Part shown: one piece after another, positions 42,998 to 51,657 of the stretch
How the letters are laid out: each line of letters opens with the position of its first letter
Position numbering within the stretch: position 1 is the first letter of the stretch
Source: an uncultured Lachnospiraceae bacterium
Lineage (GTDB): Bacteria > Bacillota > Clostridia > Lachnospirales > Lachnospiraceae
DNA length: 64,000 bases
Reading direction: 5' to 3'
Assembly (NCBI GenBank): GCA_937965795.1
Contig: CALCMD010000038.1
Span: 13,161-77,160, forward strand
Translations under genes and position numbers: made by a program
The notes under the pieces: generated by a model
Database searches by the model: none
Told to the model about the DNA's origin: nothing
The model's input: only the letters and a program-made list of their open reading frames with translations

Positions 42998-44344
42998 CTA
43001 CTGGCTCTCCGTTTCTACGGCAGGCTCTGTCTTAACCAGATTGACGGCTATTGTCGCCTCAGACGTCAGCATATATCCGTCTGGCAGAACGACCGTCAAA
43101 GGTACCCGGTAATTTCCCGGCGTCTGGTACTGGCTGGAGGACAGATCCAGCGTGACCTGGATGTTATCCGCCGTAATCTTCTCTTCCTCCGCCCATTTAG
43201 GCTGAATCTCCAGTGAAATATTATCCGCCGGCGTCAGCTTATATGTCATATTCTCCGGTTTCCCTTTTATCACAATGTTTGCTACCGGAACCTGTACGGT
43301 GGTCGTTCCGATTTTTTCCATCTGAACGGTCACTACAATAATATCAGAGCTTCCTCTTTCTAATTGCAGGGATTCCCCATATTGATCTTCCAGATATTCT
43401 TTCAGGTTGATTTCCTTACTGAAAGTCCCTGACGCTCCGTCCACCGAAATCTGGTCTGAAATTGCAAGATGATTTCCCAGCTCTGCCAGCACAGCCTTTC
43501 TTCCAGCCAGACCGATCGTTTCCGGCGCCGTGGTAACCTTCGCTACCCGGTATCCGTCGGCAGGCGTTCCGCCAACCTCCACATCCGGAATGATTCCTCT
43601 CACTTTCTTCCAGATTTCCACGCTGACATTCATCTTATCCTCTTCAAACACCTTTCCATCCAGAGTCTTAATCGTCAGCCGCTCCATCTGACTTTCCAAA
43701 AAGGGTTCCTCATTCTTATCATAAATAATGATCTTCGATAACACGGTTTTATTTCTTTTCAAACCGTCTACATCGGCCTCTACGATCACTTTTCCAATCT
43801 TTTTCATATCTGACTCCGGCCCGGCAATCGCAATAGACTCTCCGGAAACCGGTTCCATGCTCCCCACCTGATACCCTGTGGCCGGCGTCCCCTCTTCCCT
43901 GACGGAAACAACAAACGTCGCATCCTTCACATCTTCAAGCTCCACTTTCAGGGACCGTATGTCACACCACATATCTTTCATCGTAAGCGACGGGACTGTA
44001 TTGCAGGTAATATCAAGCGGAATGCTGTTCAGATCTGCCACAATATTTTCAAAATCCGCCGTCACGGTGAAACTGGCAGACGTAAGCTGCTCCAGTACGG
44101 AACGCCTTGCTTTCACATAAACAGTAACCGTGTCAATCTCCTGCCCTCTGGAATCCTCTCTCGGCTTGTAGACCTTTTTTACTTTTTCCATAAAAACATC
44201 TGCATTCTTTACCATGATCGGTACGCCGCTGAAAGTGTCCGTCCGCACCGGGTCATCTCCGTTTATTACCATAAGCCAGATCAAAAAAGATACCAGCACC
44301 GCCATGATCTTGAGCCCCAAATTACTAAATATCTTTTCCTTCAT
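42998..44344 (-). CDS. cdaR: YbbR-domain regulator of c-di-AMP synthase CdaA
   Basis: 448 aa. One N-terminal membrane segment (LGLKIMAVLVSFLIWLMVIN) followed by four extracytoplasmic YbbR repeats of about 85-95 residues (for example VEVGGTPADGYRVAKVTTAP and VREEGTPATGYQVGSMEPVS, each with the G-T/P-A-x-GY pattern). In Firmicutes CdaR binds CdaA and modulates c-di-AMP production. It overlaps cdaA by about 20 bases. No glmM follows; HPr does. Confidence 0.9.
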   Translation of the reverse strand: MKEKIFSNLGLKIMAVLVSFLIWLMVINGDDPVRTDTFSGVPIMVKNADVFMEKVKKVYKPREDSRGQEIDTVTVYVKARRSVLEQLTSASFTVTADFENIVADLNSIPLDITCNTVPSLTMKDMWCDIRSLKVELEDVKDATFVVSVREEGTPATGYQVGSMEPVSGESIAIAGPESDMKKIGKVIVEADVDGLKRNKTVLSKIIIYDKNEEPFLESQMERLTIKTLDGKVFEEDKMNVSVEIWKKVRGIIPDVEVGGTPADGYRVAKVTTAPETIGLAGRKAVLAELGNHLAISDQISVDGASGTFSKEINLKEYLEDQYGESLQLERGSSDIIVVTVQMEKIGTTTVQVPVANIVIKGKPENMTYKLTPADNISLEIQPKWAEEEKITADNIQVTLDLSSSQYQTPGNYRVPLTVVLPDGYMLTSEATIAVNLVKTEPAVETESQ

Positions 44345-45215
44345 GCTTTTCCCTGCCTTTCCAGAGCCTGAACTTCTTCGTGTCTACTGTCCTATTCTGG
44401 AAAACGATCAGTCTCTTTTTCAGTTCTTCGCCGCTTACTCCTCTGGTAAGCTCTCCGCGATAAGCATAAGATATCTGCCCCGTCTCCTCCGATATAATAA
44501 TGGTCAGTGAATCCGTCGCCTCGCTCACGCCCACGCCTGCCCGGTGCCTGGTTCCCAGTTCCTTACTGAGCACCATATTATCGGACAGCGGAAGATAACA
44601 GGTCGCAGATACGATTCTATTCTGTCTCACGAGTACCGCCCCGTCATGAAGCGGCGTATTATGTTCAAAAATATTAATCAAAAGCTGGCTGCTAAGCTGT
44701 GCATCGACAGCAATTCCCGTCCGCTCATACTCTGCCAGATTTTCATTCTGCTCCAGTACGATCAGTGCGCCTGTCTTAGCCTTTCCCATTTCCACCGATG
44801 CCTTTACCAGCTCGTTAATGGTCTTATCACTCATCCGTTCGCTCACATTTTTTGACGTATCAAAGGGTACGATATTGGGTAAAATCTGCTTCTCCCCCAA
44901 GTGCTCCATCGCCCTTCGAAGCTCCGGCTGGAAAATAACGACTGACGCTATCAGAATAAGATCGGTTCCCTTCGTCACCAGAAATTTAATGGTGTCGAGC
45001 TGGAGGGCATAGGCAATCGTTACGCATACCACCAGCATCAGGATACCTTTCAGCAGCGTCCATGCCCGTGTATCACGAATCCAGAGCATCACTTTATAAA
45101 CCAGAAAAGACAGAAGAAGAATCTCCACAATATCTGTAAAACGAATCGAGAGAGACGGCAAAGTCATCCACGGCAGATAATCGGAAAAGAACTGTTTAAT
45201 ATTCTCCACTTTCAT
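44325..45215 (-). CDS. cdaA: Diadenylate cyclase CdaA
   Basis: 296 aa. Three N-terminal membrane segments (ILLLSFLVYKVMLWI, LLKGILMLVVCVTIAYAL, LILIASVVIFQPELRRA) then the DAC domain with TPLHDGAVLV (DGA) and GTRHRAGVG (RHR), both catalytic. It joins two ATP into c-di-AMP, the messenger for potassium and wall homeostasis. The ATG at 45215 is preferred over the GTG one codon earlier. Overlaps the genes on both sides, so it is translationally coupled. Confidence 0.95.
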   Translation of the reverse strand: MKVENIKQFFSDYLPWMTLPSLSIRFTDIVEILLLSFLVYKVMLWIRDTRAWTLLKGILMLVVCVTIAYALQLDTIKFLVTKGTDLILIASVVIFQPELRRAMEHLGEKQILPNIVPFDTSKNVSERMSDKTINELVKASVEMGKAKTGALIVLEQNENLAEYERTGIAVDAQLSSQLLINIFEHNTPLHDGAVLVRQNRIVSATCYLPLSDNMVLSKELGTRHRAGVGVSEATDSLTIIISEETGQISYAYRGELTRGVSGEELKKRLIVFQNRTVDTKKFRLWKGREKHEGKDI

Positions 45216-46131
45216 CACGCCCTTTCTTAATCTTTGGAACTGCTTTTACATAGTAATAATAATCTGCATCCTCAAACTGTACGCTCATCGACCGGGCATA
45301 GTCCACCTGAAAGAGGAAAAACTTCACGGACACGGCAATAAGCACGGAAATCACAGTTCCGATCAACAGGCCGGGAATGTCCCCCGCCCTTCCAAAAATC
45401 AGGCAGCCCGTCATATCCACCGCAAAAAATGTCAGGGTTCCCGCCAGGATCGCCGCCGTCCAGGAATGTGCGATCGCCATTCTCCGTATCAGGTAAACGA
45501 CCAGAAGAGCCGCCGTCATACAGATCAGCATCAGAACCAGCTTATCCTCATGAAGAATTCCTTCCAAAAGCCCCTTCACATTCTCCACAAGCGCCTGGGA
45601 TTCCTCAGCGGCTGAAGCATTTCCCGCTGCCGCCTCCACGGTTTCTGTCATCCCGTTGATCACGCTTAACGTATAATAAGAAAACGTTCCAAAGCAGACG
45701 GCCGCCAGCGCCACCGGGCTGGAGATCAGCCCGAATACCAGCGGTATCACGCATGGGATTCCAAACGCCAGAGCCAGCATCGTCAGAACCAGTACATATC
45801 CCTCCCCCGGCGTCGTTCCAAAATAAAGCAGCAGAAGAAGCAGCAAAATTCCCCCTCCGACGATCAGCGCCGGAAGCGAAAGTCCGTAAAGATGTCCCAG
45901 AAGTAACGCCGTACCGAGCAGCGCCACTGCATTGATGGGCAGGAAGGAACAAAAAAGCGCAAGGATTAAAACGATAAAAATGCTGTTCAGTTTTCCAAAG
46001 TATCCCAGCCTTGCGTTAATCATCAGAAATGCCGTAAGCGCAAGAATAAACTTCCATATGGAAACAAAATATGTATCATATTTTGCATAAACTTCTTTTA
46101 TCTTCTCTCTAAAGTTTAACAGTGCTGTCAT
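45196..46131 (-). CDS. Polytopic membrane protein of unknown function upstream of cdaA
   Basis: 311 aa from the ATG at 46131 (GGAGG 9 bases upstream; a longer frame runs into the previous gene). About 8-9 membrane segments, a loop rich in A/E (ETVEAAAGNASAAEESQAL) and a C-terminal YARSMSVQFEDADYYYYVKA motif. The DYYYYVKAVPK tail looks conserved-like but I do not recognise a named family. Coupled to cdaA by overlap, suggesting an envelope role. Confidence 0.65.
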   Translation of the reverse strand: MTALLNFREKIKEVYAKYDTYFVSIWKFILALTAFLMINARLGYFGKLNSIFIVLILALFCSFLPINAVALLGTALLLGHLYGLSLPALIVGGGILLLLLLLYFGTTPGEGYVLVLTMLALAFGIPCVIPLVFGLISSPVALAAVCFGTFSYYTLSVINGMTETVEAAAGNASAAEESQALVENVKGLLEGILHEDKLVLMLICMTAALLVVYLIRRMAIAHSWTAAILAGTLTFFAVDMTGCLIFGRAGDIPGLLIGTVISVLIAVSVKFFLFQVDYARSMSVQFEDADYYYYVKAVPKIKKGRDESGEY

Positions 46132-46576
46132 CGTCGTCTTCCTCCCGCCTTCTATGTCTTTCTCTGCCGCGCCTTTCCATCCTGTGCGGCGTCTCAGCAT
46201 CATATTCCAATACCAGGCGTTCCAGCATGTTCCGCCAGGTTTGAAGCTTTCTTTCCGCCAGATAAAATCGAACTGTGTGAATCACGTAATTCAGAGCCAG
46301 GAACAGCGTGACGGTAACGATATACGCAATGAGAAGCTTTACGCCTGTTCCGCGAATATCCATTTTATTCAGCTTTTTCATGAGCGGCTCCGCATAATAG
46401 CAGGCCCAGAGCCCTGCGCCGATCAGGAAAGCGATCGTAATCTGAATCAGGTTTTTCAAAAGATGGATGCCAATATAATCGCTGCGGTAATATGTCTCTG
46501 CATTTCGCAGCTCCTTATGATTTCTCTTCTCGAAATCCGCCAGCTTTGTCATCATTCTGATTCGCTTCTCATTCAT
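46109..46576 (-). CDS. Small two-TM membrane protein of unknown function
   Basis: 155 aa. Charged N-terminus (KLADFEKRNHKELRNAE), membrane segments at about 40-60 and 80-100, then a basic/acidic tail (RRGRERHRRREEDDDDS). AGGAGGGG precedes the ATG. Overlaps the next membrane protein by 23 bases, so the two are probably partners in the comF/cda gene string. Confidence 0.65.
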   Translation of the reverse strand: MNEKRIRMMTKLADFEKRNHKELRNAETYYRSDYIGIHLLKNLIQITIAFLIGAGLWACYYAEPLMKKLNKMDIRGTGVKLLIAYIVTVTLFLALNYVIHTVRFYLAERKLQTWRNMLERLVLEYDAETPHRMERRGRERHRRREEDDDDSTVKL

Positions 46577-46600
46577 CGCATCCCCTCCTGGCTTTTTTGC

Positions 46601-47320
46601 TTAACCGTCATCTTTTCCGATACAAAGAGCAATAAAATAAACTTCCTCCGCTCCCTGCTCCAGAAGCTTTCCGGCAATCCCGTCAATCGTGCTTCCCGTC
46701 GTATAGATGTCGTCCACTAAAATGATTTTCTTTAATTTTACATCATATTGGCTGATTTTAAAAGCCCCTTTCAGATTATTTTGCCTTTCCCGAAGAGACA
46801 GGTCTTTCTGCGGCCTTGTGTTCCGGATTCTCTGCACGACGTCCGTCCGCACCGGAATTCCAAGCGCCCTTCCCACCTCTACGGCCAGAATCTCCGCCTG
46901 GTTAAAGCCCCGTTTTCTCCTTTTGGGACGGTGAAGCGGAACCGGTATCAGCGCCTGCGCATCCCATGCAAGTATCCTCTTTCCCAGAACTTCTGCCATG
47001 TAAGGCCCATAAAAATCAAGGTATTCTTTTTTATTGTGAAATTTTATCTGATGAAGGGACTTCCTGACCTTTCCCGTATAAGGAAGAACCGCCAGCCCTC
47101 TCGTATAAAGATGCCCCATTTTCCCACAGTCGCAGCAGTATTCCTCTGCCGCGTCCATGATAGGTTTGCCGCATTTTTTACACACCGGCTCCTGGATGGG
47201 CGCTATCTCTTTTCTGCATGATGGGCAGATCATTTCTCCCCGCTTTTTTACAACCTCCTGGCAAATTGGGCAGCGCCTGGGGTACAGGATGTCCAGAATG
47301 TTTTCTAACAATAAATTCAT
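46601..47320 (-). CDS. comF: ComF family phosphoribosyltransferase-fold protein
   Basis: 239 aa. N-terminal zinc fingers (PRRCPICQE, MICPSCRKE, CKKCGKPI, YCCDCGK) and the PRTase-like domain with IPVPLHRPKRRKRGFNQAE and the PRPP loop IILVDDIYTTGSTIDG. In Bacillus ComFC works in handling single-stranded DNA during transformation; in non-competent Clostridia it is near recombination genes, as here beside recD2. Weak ribosome site. Confidence 0.9.
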   Translation of the reverse strand: MNLLLENILDILYPRRCPICQEVVKKRGEMICPSCRKEIAPIQEPVCKKCGKPIMDAAEEYCCDCGKMGHLYTRGLAVLPYTGKVRKSLHQIKFHNKKEYLDFYGPYMAEVLGKRILAWDAQALIPVPLHRPKRRKRGFNQAEILAVEVGRALGIPVRTDVVQRIRNTRPQKDLSLRERQNNLKGAFKISQYDVKLKKIILVDDIYTTGSTIDGIAGKLLEQGAEEVYFIALCIGKDDG

Positions 47321-47356
47321 TTCGTATCAGGCTCTCTCCCTGGGTCTGACCGTAAA

Positions 47357-49564
47357 TCAAAAGTCCAGAATCCGCTCCCGCAGCGAGGTATATCTTCTCT
47401 GCTCAAAAGTATTGTCGATCATCTGGTAAAAAGTATTTTCATCTCCCACCAGCGTCACGCAGGATTTTGCCCTTGTCACCGCCGTATAAAGCAGGTTCCG
47501 GTTCATGAGCAGCCTGGGGCCCGGCAGAATTGGAATAACCACCGCCGGATACTCGCTTCCCTGGGATTTGTGAATCGTAACGGCGTAAGCAAGCTCCAGC
47601 TCATCTAATTGCTGAAAGGAATATTCCACAAATCGGCCCTCGTCAAACTCGATCGTCATAAGCTCCGCATAGGTGTTGATCTCCCGCACGATTCCCATAT
47701 CGCCGTTAAAAATCCCCGTGCCTTTTTCCACTGCGATTCCATATTTCCCCCGGATTTCCCACGCAATCTGATAATTGTTTTTCGTCTGCATGACTTTATC
47801 GCCTTCCCGGAACCGTCCTCCCCCGTACTCTTTTTCCTTCTTATCCGAAGATGGGGGATTCAGGTATTCCTGAAGGATTTTATTCAGACGCTCCACCCCC
47901 AGCAGTCCTTTCCGCATCGGCGTAAGCACCTGGATCTCATTTTGGCTGGCGTGAACGTATTTGGGCATCTTCTGCTGTACCAGCGTAATCACGATGCTGA
48001 TGATGACATTGGCATCCTGCCGCTTCAGGAAAAAAAAGTCCCGGCTTTTATTATCCAGCGTGACGTGCTCTCCTTTATTGATCCGGTGGGCGTTGACAAT
48101 GATGTCGCTCTCCGTCGCCTGGCGGAAAATTTTCGTCAGACGGACGATGGGAAACTTTCCGGAATCTATGATGTCTTTTAGCACGCTTCCCGGCCCCACG
48201 GACGGAAGCTGGTTCACGTCCCCTACCATAATCAGGCGGGTTCCCACCGGAATCGCCATCAAAAGCGCATGGATCAGATAAATATCCACCATCGACATCT
48301 CATCAATGATAATGACGTCCGCCTCCAACGGATGTTCCGCATTTCTTCCGAACTGCCCGTGGCTCTCCTCATCCGGTCCGCCGCTGACCTCCAAAAGCCG
48401 GTGAATGGTCTGCGCCTCGAATCCCGTAGCTTCCGTCATCCTCTTGGCCGCCCGTCCCGTGGGCGCTGCCAGGCGCAGCTCCAGCCCTTCCGATTCAAAA
48501 TAATCAATCAATGCGTTGATCGTCGTGGTCTTTCCGGTTCCCGGCCCTCCCGTGATCACGAGAAGCCCATGTCCGGCCGCTTCCACGACCGCTTTTTTCT
48601 GCATCCCGTCCAGCCTGGTTTCCCGCTCCCGTTCAATTCCTGCCACTTTTTCCAGAACCGCTGTCTCGGAAATCTCGCTGAAAATATTCAGATCATGAAG
48701 CATCTTCGCTGTGTTCAGTTCCAGATAGTAGGCTGTGGTACTGTAGATGCAGAGACACTCTTCGGTCTCTTTGATAATCAGCTTCCGCTCTACCGCCAAA
48801 TCCATGATATGCTTTTCAACGCTCTCCGGGCTTACTCCCAGCAGCATCACGGCGCGCTCTAAAAGAAGCTCCTTTGGAAGATACATATGCCCCTCCCCGG
48901 ACGCCTGCTGTAAAGTATAAAGAATGCCGCTGCGAATCCGGAAATCCGAGTCGGTATGGATTCCCACCCGGCCGGCGATTTCATCCGCCATGCGAAATCC
49001 AATTCCATTGATATCGTCCGCCATCCGGTAGGGATTTTCTTTTATCACCTGATAAAGCTCCGGGCCATACGCATTGTAGATTTTTACGCTCATGCTGTTG
49101 GATATCCCATACTGCTGAAGGAAGATCATCGCTTTTCGCATATCCCGCTTCTCTTCCACCTGCTCTGCAATCTCCCTGGCCTTGCGCTCGCTGATCCCTT
49201 TCACCTCCACCAGCCGCTCCGGTTCTTCCTCAATGATGCGGAAGGTATCCGCTTTAAACTTTTTTACGATTCTCGCCGCAAGCGCCACGCCGATGCCTCT
49301 GATTGCCCCGGAGCCCAGATACCTTTCGATGGACAGCACATCCTCCGGCGCCTTGATCTCATAGGAAGTGATCTGAAACTGACGCCCATAAGTGCTGTGC
49401 TCCTTATACTGCCCTTCCGCCTCGATTGCTTCCCCCTCGCCTATGTAATGCAGGTTTCCCACACAGGTGATTTCCTCTTCCCCGCAGATCAGCGCCAGCA
49501 CCGTATAGCCGTTTTCGCTGTTCCGGTAGATGATATGATCTACATAGCCTTGTATTCTTTCCAT
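47357..49564 (-). CDS. recD2: RecD2-type ATP-dependent DNA helicase
   Basis: 735 aa. N-terminal OB and helix-hairpin-helix region (IRGIGVALAARIVKKF, VKGISERKAREIAE, INGIGFRMADEIAGRVG), then SF1B helicase motifs: Walker A VITGGPGTGKTTTIN, DEMSMVD, GDVNQLPSVGPGSVLKD, LTKIFRQA, and YAVTIHKSQGSEYPAVVIPI. Works 5' to 3' in DNA repair and replication-fork maintenance, independent of RecBC. GGAGG lies 4 bases before the ATG. Confidence 0.95.
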   Translation of the reverse strand: MERIQGYVDHIIYRNSENGYTVLALICGEEEITCVGNLHYIGEGEAIEAEGQYKEHSTYGRQFQITSYEIKAPEDVLSIERYLGSGAIRGIGVALAARIVKKFKADTFRIIEEEPERLVEVKGISERKAREIAEQVEEKRDMRKAMIFLQQYGISNSMSVKIYNAYGPELYQVIKENPYRMADDINGIGFRMADEIAGRVGIHTDSDFRIRSGILYTLQQASGEGHMYLPKELLLERAVMLLGVSPESVEKHIMDLAVERKLIIKETEECLCIYSTTAYYLELNTAKMLHDLNIFSEISETAVLEKVAGIERERETRLDGMQKKAVVEAAGHGLLVITGGPGTGKTTTINALIDYFESEGLELRLAAPTGRAAKRMTEATGFEAQTIHRLLEVSGGPDEESHGQFGRNAEHPLEADVIIIDEMSMVDIYLIHALLMAIPVGTRLIMVGDVNQLPSVGPGSVLKDIIDSGKFPIVRLTKIFRQATESDIIVNAHRINKGEHVTLDNKSRDFFFLKRQDANVIISIVITLVQQKMPKYVHASQNEIQVLTPMRKGLLGVERLNKILQEYLNPPSSDKKEKEYGGGRFREGDKVMQTKNNYQIAWEIRGKYGIAVEKGTGIFNGDMGIVREINTYAELMTIEFDEGRFVEYSFQQLDELELAYAVTIHKSQGSEYPAVVIPILPGPRLLMNRNLLYTAVTRAKSCVTLVGDENTFYQMIDNTFEQRRYTSLRERILDF

Positions 49565-49583
49565 TTATCCTCCCAAAGAAACA

Positions 49584-49630
49584 GGAGCTGATACAGAATA
49601 ATGTGAACCGCTTTATTCTGCAACAGCCCC
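49584..49630 (-). terminator. Terminator between mreB and recD2
   Basis: Minus strand: GGGGCTG pairs with CAGCTCC, and inside it CAGAATAA pairs with TTATTCTG; TGTTTCTTT follows. The T-run is interrupted, so some read-through to recD2 is likely. Confidence 0.65.
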
Positions 49631-49636
49631 GCAGAC

Positions 49637-50635
49637 TCAATCCTCCAGCTTTCCATTTCCTGCCGTCAGTTCCACAAACCTTCCGGTTCCTACTGCCACT
49701 GCCGTCATCGGATCTTCGGCTGTCATCGTATTGATTCCTGTCTTTTCTTCAATTAATTCTTCCAGTCCATTCAAAAGAGAACCTCCTCCGGTCAAAACAA
49801 TCCCCCGGTCTACCACGTCCGCTGCAAGTTCCGGCGGTGTACGCTCCAAAATGCTGTGTACCGCCTCTACGATCTGTGTCGTCGCCTCCTTGAGCGCGTC
49901 TCTTGTCTCCTCTGATGTAACCTTTACAGTCTTTGGCAGACCCGTCACCAGATCCCTGCCCCGGACCTCCATCACCTTCTGCTCCGGTCTTTCCACGGCT
50001 GTCCCAATATGAATCTTAATATCCTCCGCCGTCCGCTCACCAATCAGAAGATTATGCTTTTTCCTTACATAGCGGATGATGGCCTCGTCGAAATCATCTC
50101 CCGCCACTTTAATCGACGTGCTTACCACGATTCCGTCCAGGGAAATAATCGCCACATCGCAGGTTCCACCGCCAATGTCCACGATCATGTTTCCACACGG
50201 TCTGGAAATATCGATTCCCGCTCCAATCGCTGCCGCCAGAGGTTCCTCTATAATCGTCACCTCTCTGGCTCCTGCCTGATAGGTGGCGTCCTCCACCGCC
50301 TTTTTCTCTACCTCCGTGACACTGCTCGGCACACACACGCTGATCCTCGGCTTGCGGAAAGACATTCTTCCAATCGCCTTCTGAATAAAATATTTCAGCA
50401 TCTGTTCAGTTACCGTGTAATCCGAAATCACACCTTTTCTTAAAGGGCGGATTGCCACGACATTTCCCGGAGTTCTCCCAAGCATCAGCCTAGCCTCCTC
50501 CCCAATCGCCTTGATTTTATTCGTATCTCTATCAAAAGCCACGACAGACGGTTCCTTCAAAACCACGCCTTTTCCCCTGACGTAAACCAATATACTGGCA
50601 GTTCCCAGATCAATTCCTATGTCCGTTGAAGTCAT
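49637..50635 (-). CDS. mreB: Rod-shape protein MreB/Mbl
   Basis: 332 aa. Actin fold: IGIDLGTASILVYVRGKG (phosphate 1), IEEPLAAAIGAGIDI (connect 1), MIVDIGGGTCDVAIISL (phosphate 2), RGIVLTGGGSLLNGLEELI (adenosine) are all present. It polymerises under the membrane and guides cell-wall elongation. The start at 50635 (MTSTD) has AAAGGAG 7 bases upstream; the earlier ATG at 50641 is too close to that site. Monocistronic by promoter and terminator; not next to mreCD, as with Mbl or MreBH copies. Confidence 0.95.
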   Translation of the reverse strand: MTSTDIGIDLGTASILVYVRGKGVVLKEPSVVAFDRDTNKIKAIGEEARLMLGRTPGNVVAIRPLRKGVISDYTVTEQMLKYFIQKAIGRMSFRKPRISVCVPSSVTEVEKKAVEDATYQAGAREVTIIEEPLAAAIGAGIDISRPCGNMIVDIGGGTCDVAIISLDGIVVSTSIKVAGDDFDEAIIRYVRKKHNLLIGERTAEDIKIHIGTAVERPEQKVMEVRGRDLVTGLPKTVKVTSEETRDALKEATTQIVEAVHSILERTPPELAADVVDRGIVLTGGGSLLNGLEELIEEKTGINTMTAEDPMTAVAVGTGRFVELTAGNGKLED

Positions 50636-50665
50636 GCGCATACTCCTTTCTCTTTGACGCTTTTT

Positions 50666-50694
50666 ATTATATACAACCCATCCTTAATTGAAAA
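50666..50694 (-). promoter_or_regulatory. Likely mreB promoter
   Basis: Minus strand TTTTCA (50694-50689), 17-base spacer, TATAAT (50671-50666), about 30 bases before the mreB start. The -10 is perfect, the -35 weak. Confidence 0.6.
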
Positions 50695-50818
50695 GGGCTT
50701 TTTCCATTTTTCTTTCGACAGGAAATTTGTTTTTGGATTTTGCTAAGACTTTTTTTCTTATTTTAACCTTTTTTTTAGATTTAGAACATAATTTCTACAT
50801 ATTTATTTTTTATAGTAT

Positions 50819-50885
50819 AAACATATTAGCAAGCAGCTAATATGTTTCATAACTCACACATCGCAGCACATGCAGGCTGCGGTGT
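50819..50885. other. Two strong hairpins in the mreB upstream region
   Basis: The 333-base gap (50642-50974) has no convincing protein gene. It holds a perfect 12-bp palindrome AAACATATTAGC/GCTAATATGTTT (50819-50847, loop AAGCA) and a 10-bp stem ACATCGCAGC/GCTGCGGTGT (50858-50885, one G-T). These, plus the terminator at 50921-50948, could be a small plus-strand RNA of about 130 bases. TATAGTATAAA just before the first hairpin might give a -10. Alternatively the first palindrome is an operator. Confidence 0.45.
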
Positions 50886-50920
50886 ACTCCCTCAAAATAT
50901 TTTAATTTTTCTCTTTCCTT

Positions 50921-50948
50921 AAAATAGAAGCCGCAGGGCTTCTATTTT
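50921..50948. terminator. Bidirectional terminator downstream of the DUF3877-like gene
   Basis: AAAATAGAAGCC pairs with GGCTTCTATTTT over 12 bp, loop GCAG. The plus strand has TTTTTTGTTTTTT after it; the minus strand has a shorter T-run. Confidence 0.8.
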
Positions 50949-50974
50949 TTGTTTTTTGACCAGTATCCCGATGA

Positions 50975-51517
50975 TTATGATACGCCATGAACCGCCTGGT
51001 AATCCTCCCTCGAAAATCTGTGATAAGTAAGGCCAAACTCATTCTCCTCCACACAGTATACGTACTCCTCTATTTTTTCATTCTCGAAATAAAAGACTCT
51101 TCCAAGCTCATGCACCATCTCGTTTTTTTCAACTGCGGCTGTCCCCTTTTCCTTTGCATACTCCCGAAAGCATTCCCTCACCTCGTTCATCGTATTCTCT
51201 CTTTTCGTAATTACCTCCAGAAAACGACTGAGAAACTCCGGCTTCGGTATCACTTCCGCGATATACCGGCATCCCTTTTCCGAAACCTCCAGACAGTATC
51301 TTTCTCCCTTATGAGAAATTTCTATTTTCCCCAGGCGCGGCCTGACTGCCTTCTTGAACTCATGCAGCGCCTCATGCAGATTCTCCCGCACCTCCAAAGC
51401 CTCCATCAGAGACTTTTTCGGATAGTACAGTTCCATACCGCCCTCCTGAAACCCGATTTTCATCTGCCATTCCTTGACGGTATCCACGATATGTTTTTCC
51501 AGTTTGTCTGTTCTCAT
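50975..51517 (-). CDS. DUF3877-like protein of unknown function
   Basis: 180 aa, soluble, acidic and basic residues mixed. The N-terminus (LEKHIVDTVKEWQMKIGFQE then MELYYPKKSLMEAL) fits my memory of the DUF3877 family of Firmicutes. The C-terminus ends in FGLTYHRFSREDYQAVH. AAGGAAGG precedes the ATG. Upstream are a terminator and a copy of the dispersed leader element. No function is known. Confidence 0.65.
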   Translation of the reverse strand: MRTDKLEKHIVDTVKEWQMKIGFQEGGMELYYPKKSLMEALEVRENLHEALHEFKKAVRPRLGKIEISHKGERYCLEVSEKGCRYIAEVIPKPEFLSRFLEVITKRENTMNEVRECFREYAKEKGTAAVEKNEMVHELGRVFYFENEKIEEYVYCVEENEFGLTYHRFSREDYQAVHGVS

Positions 51518-51552
51518 ATCTTTCCTTCCTTTGTCCTTTTCTATTACCTACA

Positions 51553-51591
51553 GAATCCGCCGCCGGCAGCTTCTTCTGGCTGTACAGCGAC
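51553..51591 (-). repeat. Dispersed leader element, copy 2
   Basis: Minus strand: GTCGCTGTACAGCCAGAAG followed by AAGCTGCCGGCGGCGGATTC, ending 35 bases before the DUF3877-like start. Clearest match to copies at 36.7 and 63.8 kb is the AAGAAGCTGCC-GCGGC-GTTC half. It directly follows a terminator hairpin. Confidence 0.5.
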
Positions 51592-51595
51592 AAAA

Positions 51596-51635
51596 GGGGA
51601 ACTGCAAAACACAAAATCGTCTTTTGCAGCGCCCC
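51596..51635 (-). terminator. Terminator after trpB2
   Basis: Minus strand: GGGG-CG-CTGCAAAA pairs with TTTTGCAG-TT-CCCC around a 12-base loop, followed by TTTTG. It ends the TrpB2 transcript 23 bases after the stop codon. Confidence 0.82.
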
Positions 51636-51657
51636 GTATGCTTCTTTCCACTCTATC

